Assembly (NCBI RefSeq): GCF_014651515.1
Contig: NZ_BMXA01000003.1
Span: 1-64,000, forward strand
Length of the DNA stretch: 64,000 bases
Direction of reading: 5' to 3'
From: Arenicella chitinivorans
Lineage (GTDB): Bacteria > Pseudomonadota > Gammaproteobacteria > Arenicellales > Arenicellaceae
Shown: positions 7,870 through 15,523 of the stretch, one piece after another
How positions within the stretch are numbered: the stretch's first letter is position 1
Layout: every line of letters starts with the position of its first letter
The notes under the pieces: generated by a model
The model's input: the letters and a program-made list of their open reading frames with translations, nothing else
Databases searched by the model: none
Told to the model about the DNA's origin: nothing
Translations under genes and position numbers: made by a program

Positions 7870-9561
7870 ATGAAAACGATTCGCATTGCGACTCGCAATA
7901 GTCCGCTTGCTATGTGGCAGGCGAACTACGTCAAAGAACAATTATTACAAGCGCATCAAGAGTTGATTGTAGACATCGTAGGAATGACCACCAAAGGAGA
8001 TCAGCTGTTGGACCGCAGTCTGGTGACTGCCGGTGGTAAAGGGTTGTTTCTAAAAGAGCTTGAAGTCTCTCTGCTCGAACATAAGACGGATATTGCGGTG
8101 CATTCAATGAAAGATGTGCCAGTAGATTTGCCAAAAGGGCTGGAAATTTCTGTGGTCTGTGAGCGGGCAGATCCGCGTGATGCCGTGGTTTCGAATGACT
8201 ATCAGAATCTGTATGCGCTGCCAAAGGGAGCACGGGTTGGCACCGCCAGTCTGCGTCGTGTGGCGCAACTTCGGAATGCATTTCCGGCGCTTGAGTTTGT
8301 GGAACTACGCGGCAATGTGAATACGCGGTTACAAAAACTCGATAACGGCGATTATGATGCCATTATCTTGGCAGCGGCAGGGTTGATTCGTCTTGGTTTG
8401 ACGGATCGTATTCGGCAATATATCTCGCCGGAGCTGTGTCTGCCTGCCGTTGGTCAAGGGATCGTCGGCATTGAGTGTCGCTCCGATGACGACACCACCA
8501 AAAGTTTGCTTGCCCCCTTGCACAGTAAGCAGAGCGCGATATTTCTGGCAGCGGAACGCGCAATGAATGCCGCGCTTGAAGGTGGATGCCAGGTACCGGT
8601 CGCGGGATACGCTGAGTTGGAGTCCGGCAAAATTAAGCTGCGCGGCATGGTTGGAAAAACCGATGGCACGCAGGTGCTCGCGTCAACGCAATTTGGGAGC
8701 AATATTTCGGTCGGCGGTGCAGCAGAGCTGGGTCAGGTGGTGGCCAACGAATTGCTTAAACAAGGCGCCGGTGAAATTCTGGCAGATGTATACCGTCAGC
8801 CCATGGCATTGAATACCATTACCAAGCCAATTGTGTTGTTGACCAGACAGCATCGCTTTTTGGGTAACACGGCGGCGATACTACACCGTCTCGATTACCA
8901 GCCCACGCACGTACCGACTTTGAAAGTGGATGAAGTGCATGATTTGGCGGTGAAGCGGGTTCTGGAGCAGCTCGATACATTCACCGATGTTATTTTCGTG
9001 TCGCGTAATGCGGTCGAATTCGGGCTGCCCTTGATTGCTCAGTATGGCGGCATGCCGCCGATCGCGCGAGTGATGGCAGTTGGTGCAGAAACCGCTAAAC
9101 AATTATACCGGCATGGCATTGATGCTCATTTTCCAGACCACGGCCAAGGTGCAGAAGCGTTGTTAAAGGTGGATACCATGCAAGACTTACGCGGCAGCCG
9201 CGTGTTGATCGTGCGTGGTGAGTTAGGGCTAGACTGGCCTGCCGAAGAAATGCGCAAACGTGGGGCGGAAGTGATTGAGGCAAAATGCTACCGACAATCA
9301 CTGCCGTCTGCCAGTTCCAAACAATTGCACGAGATATTGGATCAGCGCAAGCCGATTGAAGGCGTGTTTGTGCACAGTCAGCAATCACTCATTCATCTAA
9401 TTGAGTTGGCAGGCAGTGAGTCTGATCAATTATTGTCTTCAACACTGGTCGCTGGTAGTAACAAGATTGCTCAGCGGGCTAAAGAGTTCGGTTGGACCGG
9501 CGCGATCGAGGTCGCTGAATCACCGTCAAATAAGCATATGATGATCGCTTTTTCGCGCTAA
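7870..9561 (+). CDS. hemCD: Fused hydroxymethylbilane synthase / uroporphyrinogen-III synthase
   Basis: One uninterrupted 563-residue frame holds two consecutive haem-biosynthesis enzymes. Residues 1 to about 310 are HemC: RIATRNSPLAMWQ start, GGKGLF, HSMKDVP, the dipyrromethane-cofactor cysteine Cys240 in EGGCQVP. Residues from about 322 are HemD: start IVLLTRQ, then DVIFVSRNAV and the C-terminal half with FVHSQQS. HemC polymerises porphobilinogen to the unstable hydroxymethylbilane and HemD closes and inverts ring D. Fusion could let the intermediate pass directly between them, which is inference. In most gammaproteobacteria hemC and hemD are adjacent separate genes. It is followed by hemX and hemY as expected, and I see no internal stop or frameshift. 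Confidence 0.93.
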   Translation: MKTIRIATRNSPLAMWQANYVKEQLLQAHQELIVDIVGMTTKGDQLLDRSLVTAGGKGLFLKELEVSLLEHKTDIAVHSMKDVPVDLPKGLEISVVCERADPRDAVVSNDYQNLYALPKGARVGTASLRRVAQLRNAFPALEFVELRGNVNTRLQKLDNGDYDAIILAAAGLIRLGLTDRIRQYISPELCLPAVGQGIVGIECRSDDDTTKSLLAPLHSKQSAIFLAAERAMNAALEGGCQVPVAGYAELESGKIKLRGMVGKTDGTQVLASTQFGSNISVGGAAELGQVVANELLKQGAGEILADVYRQPMALNTITKPIVLLTRQHRFLGNTAAILHRLDYQPTHVPTLKVDEVHDLAVKRVLEQLDTFTDVIFVSRNAVEFGLPLIAQYGGMPPIARVMAVGAETAKQLYRHGIDAHFPDHGQGAEALLKVDTMQDLRGSRVLIVRGELGLDWPAEEMRKRGAEVIEAKCYRQSLPSASSKQLHEILDQRKPIEGVFVHSQQSLIHLIELAGSESDQLLSSTLVAGSNKIAQRAKEFGWTGAIEVAESPSNKHMMIAFSR

Positions 9562-9666
9562 GCAAGCCGCTGGGCGCGTAGTGCCGCGGGGCGTGGTGTG
9601 TTAGACTTTTTGTCTTGTGAAATAACCTACTGCTCGCATTGGCGGGGACAAATTTGGCGGTAAGTG

Positions 9667-10986
9667 ATGAGTGATTCCAGCAAACCAGAATCAACGAAAG
9701 CGGTTTCCAGTAAACCGGCGAGCAAAAAAAGATCTAAACGCGCAGCCAGCAAGAATGCGGTGCGCACGACCACATCAGCTAAACCGGCATCAACCGATGT
9801 TACCGCTGCTGATGCCAATCAGCCTAACCCATCTCCGGAACAACTGTCTGCGTCCGCAGCGGCGCCGCGAGAGAAAGAATCTAGCGTCATGAATAATCCA
9901 ACACCTCCTCAGTCCTCCGCCCCGGCGGCACCTGTTCAGCCAGCGAAATCGGGTGGAGGTCTGGCCACGGGATTAAGCGTGATCGCGATCTTGGTTTCTC
10001 TTGGTGCGCTTGGTGGCTCGGCTTATACCTGGTACGAAAACAATGTACAACGTGCCGAGCGTAATGCGCAGCTGGTGGTCGGTGTGGCTGAGATTCAAGG
10101 CGAAGTTAAACGAATTACGGACTCTGTGGCGCGCGTCCAAGCACAACAATCCAGTGTCGTGACTGAGCCTATGCTGACGGCGAAAATGTTGCAAGAGAGT
10201 ACGCGTGTCGATAATGCGCTCAGAGAGTTGGATCAAGGGCAGTCGGCATTGACCGAAGCAATGACGCAAATTAATGCGTCACTGCAACAGGGGGTTAACA
10301 GCTATATCATTGACGAAGTCGGGCAGTTGCTGAAGTTGGCAAACAATAATGTGTTGTTCGCCGGTGACATTGATTCGGCTGTCAAAGCATTGACCTTGGC
10401 AGACAGTCAGCTAAAGCAATTAGCAGATCCCCGCTTTTCTGTCGTGCGACAAAAAATTAATCAGGAGATCGGCTTATTGAACAACGCAGAACAGGTTGAT
10501 GTTGAGCAAATCACTGGCGAATTGCAGGCGATGGCAGCACGCATACCAGCGCTTAAGCTGGAAAATGAGCGGCCAAGCTTAGCGCCTGTGGTGATCGAAC
10601 CTGAGTTGACAGAGGAGGAGAAAACCACCTTTCTTGGCGGCTTGCGTGAGTTTTGGGCTGATTTGGTGAATCGTTTCGATATTCAACGAATTGATCAGCC
10701 GCCTAAGCCGTTACTGGCGCCAGAGCAACGATATTTCCTGAACCAGAATCTGCAGCTGCAGTTAGCTAAAGCGGAATTGGCGGCATTGCAGGGTCGCAAT
10801 ACCGTGTATCAGGCTAGTTTGCAGAGTGCCGAGCAATGGCTCACCGAATACTTTGATATGAAGACGCCTGAAGTACAAGAGGTGCTGACGCAATTGAGAT
10901 CCATGCAGGCGCAGAAAGTGCGCGTGGACTTGCCGCCGGTCACGGAGTCTTACACGCTCCTGCAAACAATTAAAGGCGGGCAATAG
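9667..10986 (+). CDS. hemX: HemX-like inner-membrane protein
   Basis: A 439-residue protein with a long Ser/Lys/Ala-rich cytoplasmic N-terminus (1-95), one membrane segment (about 98-120, VIAILVSLGALGG) and a coiled-coil-rich extracytoplasmic domain. It belongs to the HemX (PF04375) family found between hemD and hemY. It was once annotated as uroporphyrinogen methyltransferase, but it has no methyltransferase motifs and its role is not established. I chose the ATG at 9667; a GTG immediately before it (9664) would add one residue. It ends 2 bases before hemY, so the two are translationally close. Confidence 0.87.
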   Translation: MSDSSKPESTKAVSSKPASKKRSKRAASKNAVRTTTSAKPASTDVTAADANQPNPSPEQLSASAAAPREKESSVMNNPTPPQSSAPAAPVQPAKSGGGLATGLSVIAILVSLGALGGSAYTWYENNVQRAERNAQLVVGVAEIQGEVKRITDSVARVQAQQSSVVTEPMLTAKMLQESTRVDNALRELDQGQSALTEAMTQINASLQQGVNSYIIDEVGQLLKLANNNVLFAGDIDSAVKALTLADSQLKQLADPRFSVVRQKINQEIGLLNNAEQVDVEQITGELQAMAARIPALKLENERPSLAPVVIEPELTEEEKTTFLGGLREFWADLVNRFDIQRIDQPPKPLLAPEQRYFLNQNLQLQLAKAELAALQGRNTVYQASLQSAEQWLTEYFDMKTPEVQEVLTQLRSMQAQKVRVDLPPVTESYTLLQTIKGGQ

Positions 10987-10988
10987 CC

Positions 10989-12242
10989 ATGCGCAGTATT
11001 CTGGTGATTGCTTTGGCCTGTTTGGCCGCGTATGGCTTATTCCTGCTCGGAGGCGTGCAGCCAGGTAACTACGTCAAGATTTACGTTGGTGTGTACCTCT
11101 GGGAAATGAGCTTTGTTGAGTTTTTGGTATTCGTTTTCTTACTGTTCCTCGCTTGGCAGTTATTTTTCTGGTTGGTTAAGTCGGTTTGGCGGGCGCCGTC
11201 GTCATTTTCGGGCTGGCGTACCCGGCGAGCACACAAAAAAGCCGATGCCGCTTTGGGGTCTGGTTATTTGTCCCTGATTAAGGGGGACTGGAAACGCGCA
11301 GAAAAAAGCCTGGTGAGTAAAACCGATGCCAGTCGCGTGCCTTACGTGAACTACCTGGCGGCCGCACAAGCGGCGCAGGAGCAAGGGCGGCTGGTGACTC
11401 GGGATGAGTATCTAAATGCCGCCTACAAAGCAGCACCCAAAGAGCGGCTTGCTATTGGACTAACCAAAGCTCGTTTGCATCAATCTGCCGGGCAATGGGA
11501 GCAGGCAGCGGCTACCTTGGTTGACATTGCGGATATCGGTCAATCAAATGCACAATTTACCGCGATGCTGATGCAAACCCATCAGCAACTTGGTAACTGG
11601 GATAAAGCCATAGCCTTGTTGCCGGTCGCTCGTAAACAGCAGGCGTTGCCCGCCGAAGTGTTGGACAAAATTTATGATGACGCACACACTGCGAGCCTGC
11701 GAGCCGCGGCAGATAAAGATGCGGCGTGGAAAAATTTACCCAGAGAGCAGCGTAAACGTGTCGCCAATGTGGCGCTGTATGCCAGCCACTTAATTCACCA
11801 ACGTGACGGTGCGACGGCTGAAAAGCTAATTCGAACCGCATTGAAGTCCGATTGGAGTGACGAGTTGGCGCATTTGTACGGGGATATCCCAAGTGAGAAG
11901 CCAGGTAAACTGCGTCGTGTGGTTGAAGGTTGGTTGATGGCGCGCCCAGAGAATGCCGAACTGAATCTGGCGGCGGGTCAATTCGCAATTCGAGAGAAAA
12001 ATTTAGAGTTGGCAAAAGAGTACCTGCAGAAAGCCATTGAATTGGCTCAGTTGCCAAAAGCCTACGCCTTGTTGGGCGATGTGTATGAGTCCGCAAATGA
12101 GAGTGGCAAAGCGTTGCAGTTGTTTCGCGCTGGTATGCATCGGATGGCTAAGACCACCGATGCCGAATTGATTCAGGAAGTCACAGGTAGTAGCGCTGGT
12201 GAATTAATACTGGCCCCACAGCCCAATTCATCTAAGGACTAA
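10989..12242 (+). CDS. hemY: HemY-like inner-membrane TPR protein
   Basis: A 417-residue protein with two N-terminal membrane segments (about 3-25 and 41-66) followed by a HemY N-terminal domain and tetratricopeptide-type helical repeats to the end (for example around 115-215 and 305-395). This is the proteobacterial HemY (PF07219), distinct from the Bacillus protoporphyrinogen oxidase of the same name. Its function in late haem synthesis is only presumed from operon position. The stop codon abuts the mutM start (TAA then ATG), so mutM is probably read through the same message. Confidence 0.88.
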   Translation: MRSILVIALACLAAYGLFLLGGVQPGNYVKIYVGVYLWEMSFVEFLVFVFLLFLAWQLFFWLVKSVWRAPSSFSGWRTRRAHKKADAALGSGYLSLIKGDWKRAEKSLVSKTDASRVPYVNYLAAAQAAQEQGRLVTRDEYLNAAYKAAPKERLAIGLTKARLHQSAGQWEQAAATLVDIADIGQSNAQFTAMLMQTHQQLGNWDKAIALLPVARKQQALPAEVLDKIYDDAHTASLRAAADKDAAWKNLPREQRKRVANVALYASHLIHQRDGATAEKLIRTALKSDWSDELAHLYGDIPSEKPGKLRRVVEGWLMARPENAELNLAAGQFAIREKNLELAKEYLQKAIELAQLPKAYALLGDVYESANESGKALQLFRAGMHRMAKTTDAELIQEVTGSSAGELILAPQPNSSKD

Positions 12243-13055
12243 ATGCCAGAATTACCAGAGGTTGAGACTACACTGCGTGGAATAGCGCCGTATGTGGATG
12301 GTCAGACTCTAAATCAGGTTGTCGTTCGTAATGCCAGTTTGCGCTGGCCGGTGCCGGTCGATGAGGTCGCCGCGTTGGAGGGCTCTGAAGTTCTAAAGTT
12401 AAGTCGCCGTGCCAAGTACATTCTGATCCATTTTAAACAAGCCGTCCTTATGTTGCACTTGGGTATGTCGGGCAGCCTGCGTGTGGTGGATACGAGTTAT
12501 CCAGCCGCAAAGCACGACCACATAGATTTGGTGTTCGGCACGCGTGCCATTCGATTTAACGATCCGCGTCGCTTTGGGTGTTGTCTTGTCATGCAGGAGC
12601 CGGTTCAGGCGCATAAGTTGATCGAGAACTTAGGTCCGGAGCCATTAGGTGAGTGTTTTGATGGGGACTACTTGTTTACACGGTCGCGCGGTAAGAGAGT
12701 CGCGGTCAAAAATTTCATCATGGATGGTCAGGTTGTGGTTGGGGTTGGCAATATTTATGCTAGCGAATCACTGTACGCTGCCGGTATTCGGCCGACCATC
12801 GCGGCGCAGCGCGTGAGTCGCGTGCGCTATCAGCGCCTCGCAGAGGAGATCAAACGTGTGCTAGCAAAGGCGATTGAAGCGGGCGGCACCACCCTAAATG
12901 ATTTTACTCAAGTCGATGGTAAACCTGGCTATTTCCGACACGAGTTACAAGTTTATGGGCGAGCGGGCGAGTCATGTCATAAGTGTGGCGATGAGATCCA
13001 ATCCAAGGTGATCGGCCAGCGTAACACGTTTTATTGTCGCCGTTGTCAGACCTAA
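12243..13055 (+). CDS. mutM: Formamidopyrimidine-DNA glycosylase
   Basis: A bifunctional DNA glycosylase/AP lyase that removes 8-oxoguanine and formamidopyrimidines. At 270 residues it is typical. The N-terminus MPELPEVETT supplies the catalytic proline and Glu3. Lys58 (RRAKYIL) is the conserved lysine, the helix-two-turn-helix contains VVGVGNIYASE, and the C-terminal zinc finger has CHKC and CRRC pairs. It starts immediately after the hemY stop, tying base-excision repair to the haem operon. It converges with the kynureninase gene after 18 bases. Confidence 0.96.
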   Translation: MPELPEVETTLRGIAPYVDGQTLNQVVVRNASLRWPVPVDEVAALEGSEVLKLSRRAKYILIHFKQAVLMLHLGMSGSLRVVDTSYPAAKHDHIDLVFGTRAIRFNDPRRFGCCLVMQEPVQAHKLIENLGPEPLGECFDGDYLFTRSRGKRVAVKNFIMDGQVVVGVGNIYASESLYAAGIRPTIAAQRVSRVRYQRLAEEIKRVLAKAIEAGGTTLNDFTQVDGKPGYFRHELQVYGRAGESCHKCGDEIQSKVIGQRNTFYCRRCQT

Positions 13056-13073
13056 TTCTCCGCCAGCGAAGCC

Positions 13074-14198
13074 TTAGTTCAAATTAAGTGCCTGAATACA
13101 GGTCTCAATTTCATCAGTTTGGGTGTAAATATGCGGTGACATACGAATGCCATATTCCCGCGCATCAAACAAGACGCCCGATTTTTGCAGCTGTTGTGCA
13201 ACACGTTCCTGTTGGTCAAACTTGATAACAAGCGTGCCGCCACGTTGGTTAGCGGACAGCGGGGACACTAATTGAGCTTGCGCGGGTAGCTCAGCCAGCA
13301 GCCTGTCACTGAGGACCAGATTATGGCGTCGGATATGCTCTACCCCGATTCGATTAATCAGCTGGATCGAGTTCGTGGCAATCACAAACGGCAGAACCGA
13401 CGGCGTTCCGCCCCAAAAACGATTGCTCGAGGCGGCGTACTCGAAGTGGTTGATGTCAAATTCAAACGGATTGTCATGTGAAAACCAGCCCAAATCCAGT
13501 GGTTCTAGCTGAGATACCAGTTCCGATCGCACCCATAGATAGCCCGCGCCAGGACCGCCACACAGCCACTTGATACAGGACCCGATGACCGCATCCGCTT
13601 GCCAGCGTTGGAGGTCAATCGGTACGATGCCGGCTGACTGCGCAATATCCACAATGCTGATGGCGTCCTGCGCCCGCGCCAAGCGACAGATCTCTTGTAC
13701 ATTGACACGCCGATTAGTGTTGTAGTGTACGTGTGTGATGAAAACCGCGCACACGGTTTCGTCAATCGCATCAGCCCAATGGTTTAAGTCCAGCGGGTCT
13801 TGCTGTTTGTCGATCACGCGCAGGGTAAACCCGAGGTTTTGCATTTGTTGTAACACGAACCCGGCGGATGGAAAATCGTTGTCGGTCATTACGATGGTGC
13901 GCTTGGTGCTGTTTTTGGGTAGTGACGACACCAGTTTGGATAATGCGCTGGAAACGTTGGTCTGTGGACAGAACTCGCTGGCATCGGCGTTGAATAAGGC
14001 CGCTAAAGCAGACTTAAACGACTCGATTTCGTTTAGCCATTGAGGCCAAATAGATTCGGAACTGCTTTGCCAGCTGTCGTAAAAGTGTTGCTGTGCATAG
14101 GCCACCGCATTGCGTGGCATTTTACCGATTGAGTGGGCCAGCAGGTAAATATCGTCGGTGGTCGCAAACTCTGAGCTACAGTCTCTATGATCATGCAT
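13074..14198 (-). CDS. kynU: Kynureninase-like PLP enzyme
   Basis: A 374-residue fold-type I PLP protein (aminotransferase class V). The Schiff-base lysine is Lys210 in GSCIKWLCGGPGAGYLWV, a kynureninase-type motif. The cofactor aspartate is Asp184 (VDIAQSAG). In the C-terminal half, DNPFEFD and RFWGGTPS also match the family. Kynureninase cleaves kynurenine (or 3-hydroxykynurenine) to anthranilate (or its hydroxy form) and alanine. The start overlaps the end of the upstream oxygenase by 8 bases, so the pair is co-translated. That supports a joint role in tryptophan or aryl-amine breakdown. A cysteine-desulfurase role is less likely because the lysine motif differs. Confidence 0.8.
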   Translation of the reverse strand: MHDHRDCSSEFATTDDIYLLAHSIGKMPRNAVAYAQQHFYDSWQSSSESIWPQWLNEIESFKSALAALFNADASEFCPQTNVSSALSKLVSSLPKNSTKRTIVMTDNDFPSAGFVLQQMQNLGFTLRVIDKQQDPLDLNHWADAIDETVCAVFITHVHYNTNRRVNVQEICRLARAQDAISIVDIAQSAGIVPIDLQRWQADAVIGSCIKWLCGGPGAGYLWVRSELVSQLEPLDLGWFSHDNPFEFDINHFEYAASSNRFWGGTPSVLPFVIATNSIQLINRIGVEHIRRHNLVLSDRLLAELPAQAQLVSPLSANQRGGTLVIKFDQQERVAQQLQKSGVLFDAREYGIRMSPHIYTQTDEIETCIQALNLN

Positions 14199-15378
14199 GG
14201 TCTACGGCCTCCCGCAATCGTTGCAAGTCGGCAAACCGCGTACTTAAACCATCGACATTCGCAGCGCTTCGTAGATCGCAGAGTTTCTTCAGTCCGCGCA
14301 GCATCACGTCTAACCGTGGGCCACTGGCGGTGAGGTCGGATTGTTGGTCCAGGCCGTCGCGATGTGCCGGGTGTTCTATAAAGCGCGCAATCAAAAGCTC
14401 GTGGTGTTGGATCGCGGTTTCGCCATGCAGAGCGCACACATCTAAAAATGCTTTGGCATTGCGTTGAAACCATGCTGCGCGCGTTGCCTCAGGGTCGTCG
14501 AGTGCCATCAGGAACGCATCCAATAGACTGCGGCGACGCATACAATCACGCAGAATGAGTTGATCATCTGGCCGCATAAATAAAAATTTATCGACCAGCA
14601 GTTGGGAGTAATAAGGGTCATCTGCACGACACAGTCCGAGCAGTAAATCGATCACATTAATGCCGGCAAAATCGCCCGCATTGGCACCGCGATATTCGTG
14701 TAAGCCGACACGATGGGGTTTGTAATATGGGCGCACCGCATAGAAGAATCGATCGACATCAAGGGTATCAAACAATGCACGATTATTTGCGATCACCTGT
14801 TTAAGGTCAGCCTGTGCGGCGAGCAGCAGATCGTGTGTCACGGGATGGCTAATACCCAATGGCAAAGAGTGCAATAAGGCTTCGGATGCGCGGATAAACG
14901 CAAATACGCCGCGTGTGTTGTACTCCAGAAACAGGTGTTCGTCCGGTAAGTTGGTAAACGATTTATAGTTACCGTTCAGCGCTCGATTATGTGTTTCTAA
15001 ATGTGCGGAAGCAAAACGAGGTATTACGCCAAGTGATGCACCGAGCTGCATAGCAAGCGCCGACGCGTCGGTTAGAGGAGAACGTCTTTCGCGGGACGGT
15101 TCTGTCAGGTCGTGCCGTCGACACGCGGCCATAAAAAAGCCTACATTGCCCAATAAATCAAAGCCATTGTCAAATCCTTCGTCGGTATTGCCTTCATGCA
15201 GTAGCGCACGGATGTGCAGGTTGCCTTCGTCTAGCAGAGTCTGTTTGGTTTTTTCGCCAACACCGACGATGGTGTCTCGGCAACCAGCTTCTTGGTAGGC
15301 CAGCTCAAGCTCGGTATTAAGCTGTTTGAAATCGTTTCGAATCCAGTGATCGAACTTGCGAGAGTTGTCAGTGCGCAT
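14191..15378 (-). CDS. PrnB / DUF1864-family haem-dependent oxygenase (tryptophan dioxygenase superfamily)
   Basis: A 395-residue, mostly helical protein resembling the PrnB/DUF1864 branch of the haem-dependent tryptophan and indoleamine dioxygenase superfamily. The region around residues 222-245 (PHRVGLHEYRGANAGDFAGI) contains His222 and His227, candidates for the proximal haem ligand, with the AGDFAGINVIDLL stretch I associate with this family. PrnB itself rearranges 7-chlorotryptophan in pyrrolnitrin synthesis. Other members have no assigned reaction. Co-translation with a kynureninase-like gene (8-base overlap) suggests this one opens the indole ring of tryptophan or a relative. No formamidase gene is in the window. 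Family assignment is fairly firm; the reaction is inferred. Confidence 0.72.
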   Translation of the reverse strand: MRTDNSRKFDHWIRNDFKQLNTELELAYQEAGCRDTIVGVGEKTKQTLLDEGNLHIRALLHEGNTDEGFDNGFDLLGNVGFFMAACRRHDLTEPSRERRSPLTDASALAMQLGASLGVIPRFASAHLETHNRALNGNYKSFTNLPDEHLFLEYNTRGVFAFIRASEALLHSLPLGISHPVTHDLLLAAQADLKQVIANNRALFDTLDVDRFFYAVRPYYKPHRVGLHEYRGANAGDFAGINVIDLLLGLCRADDPYYSQLLVDKFLFMRPDDQLILRDCMRRRSLLDAFLMALDDPEATRAAWFQRNAKAFLDVCALHGETAIQHHELLIARFIEHPAHRDGLDQQSDLTASGPRLDVMLRGLKKLCDLRSAANVDGLSTRFADLQRLREAVDHA

Positions 15379-15523
15379 GATGGTCTATTCGTTATGTGGT
15401 GGCAGCATCATAGCAGTGCCTTACGACGCGTGCACCTGCAGCGTTGTTGGGCAAAAATTTTTATGCCAGCGTGGTTCTCCTTGAGGTATTCTTGTTGCCT
15501 TTCCCATCAACACGGTTACCATT

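Noticed and set aside
11557-12096. A 179-codon minus-strand frame inside hemY
   Set aside because: Arg/His/Thr-rich composition with no motif and full overlap with hemY TPR coding.
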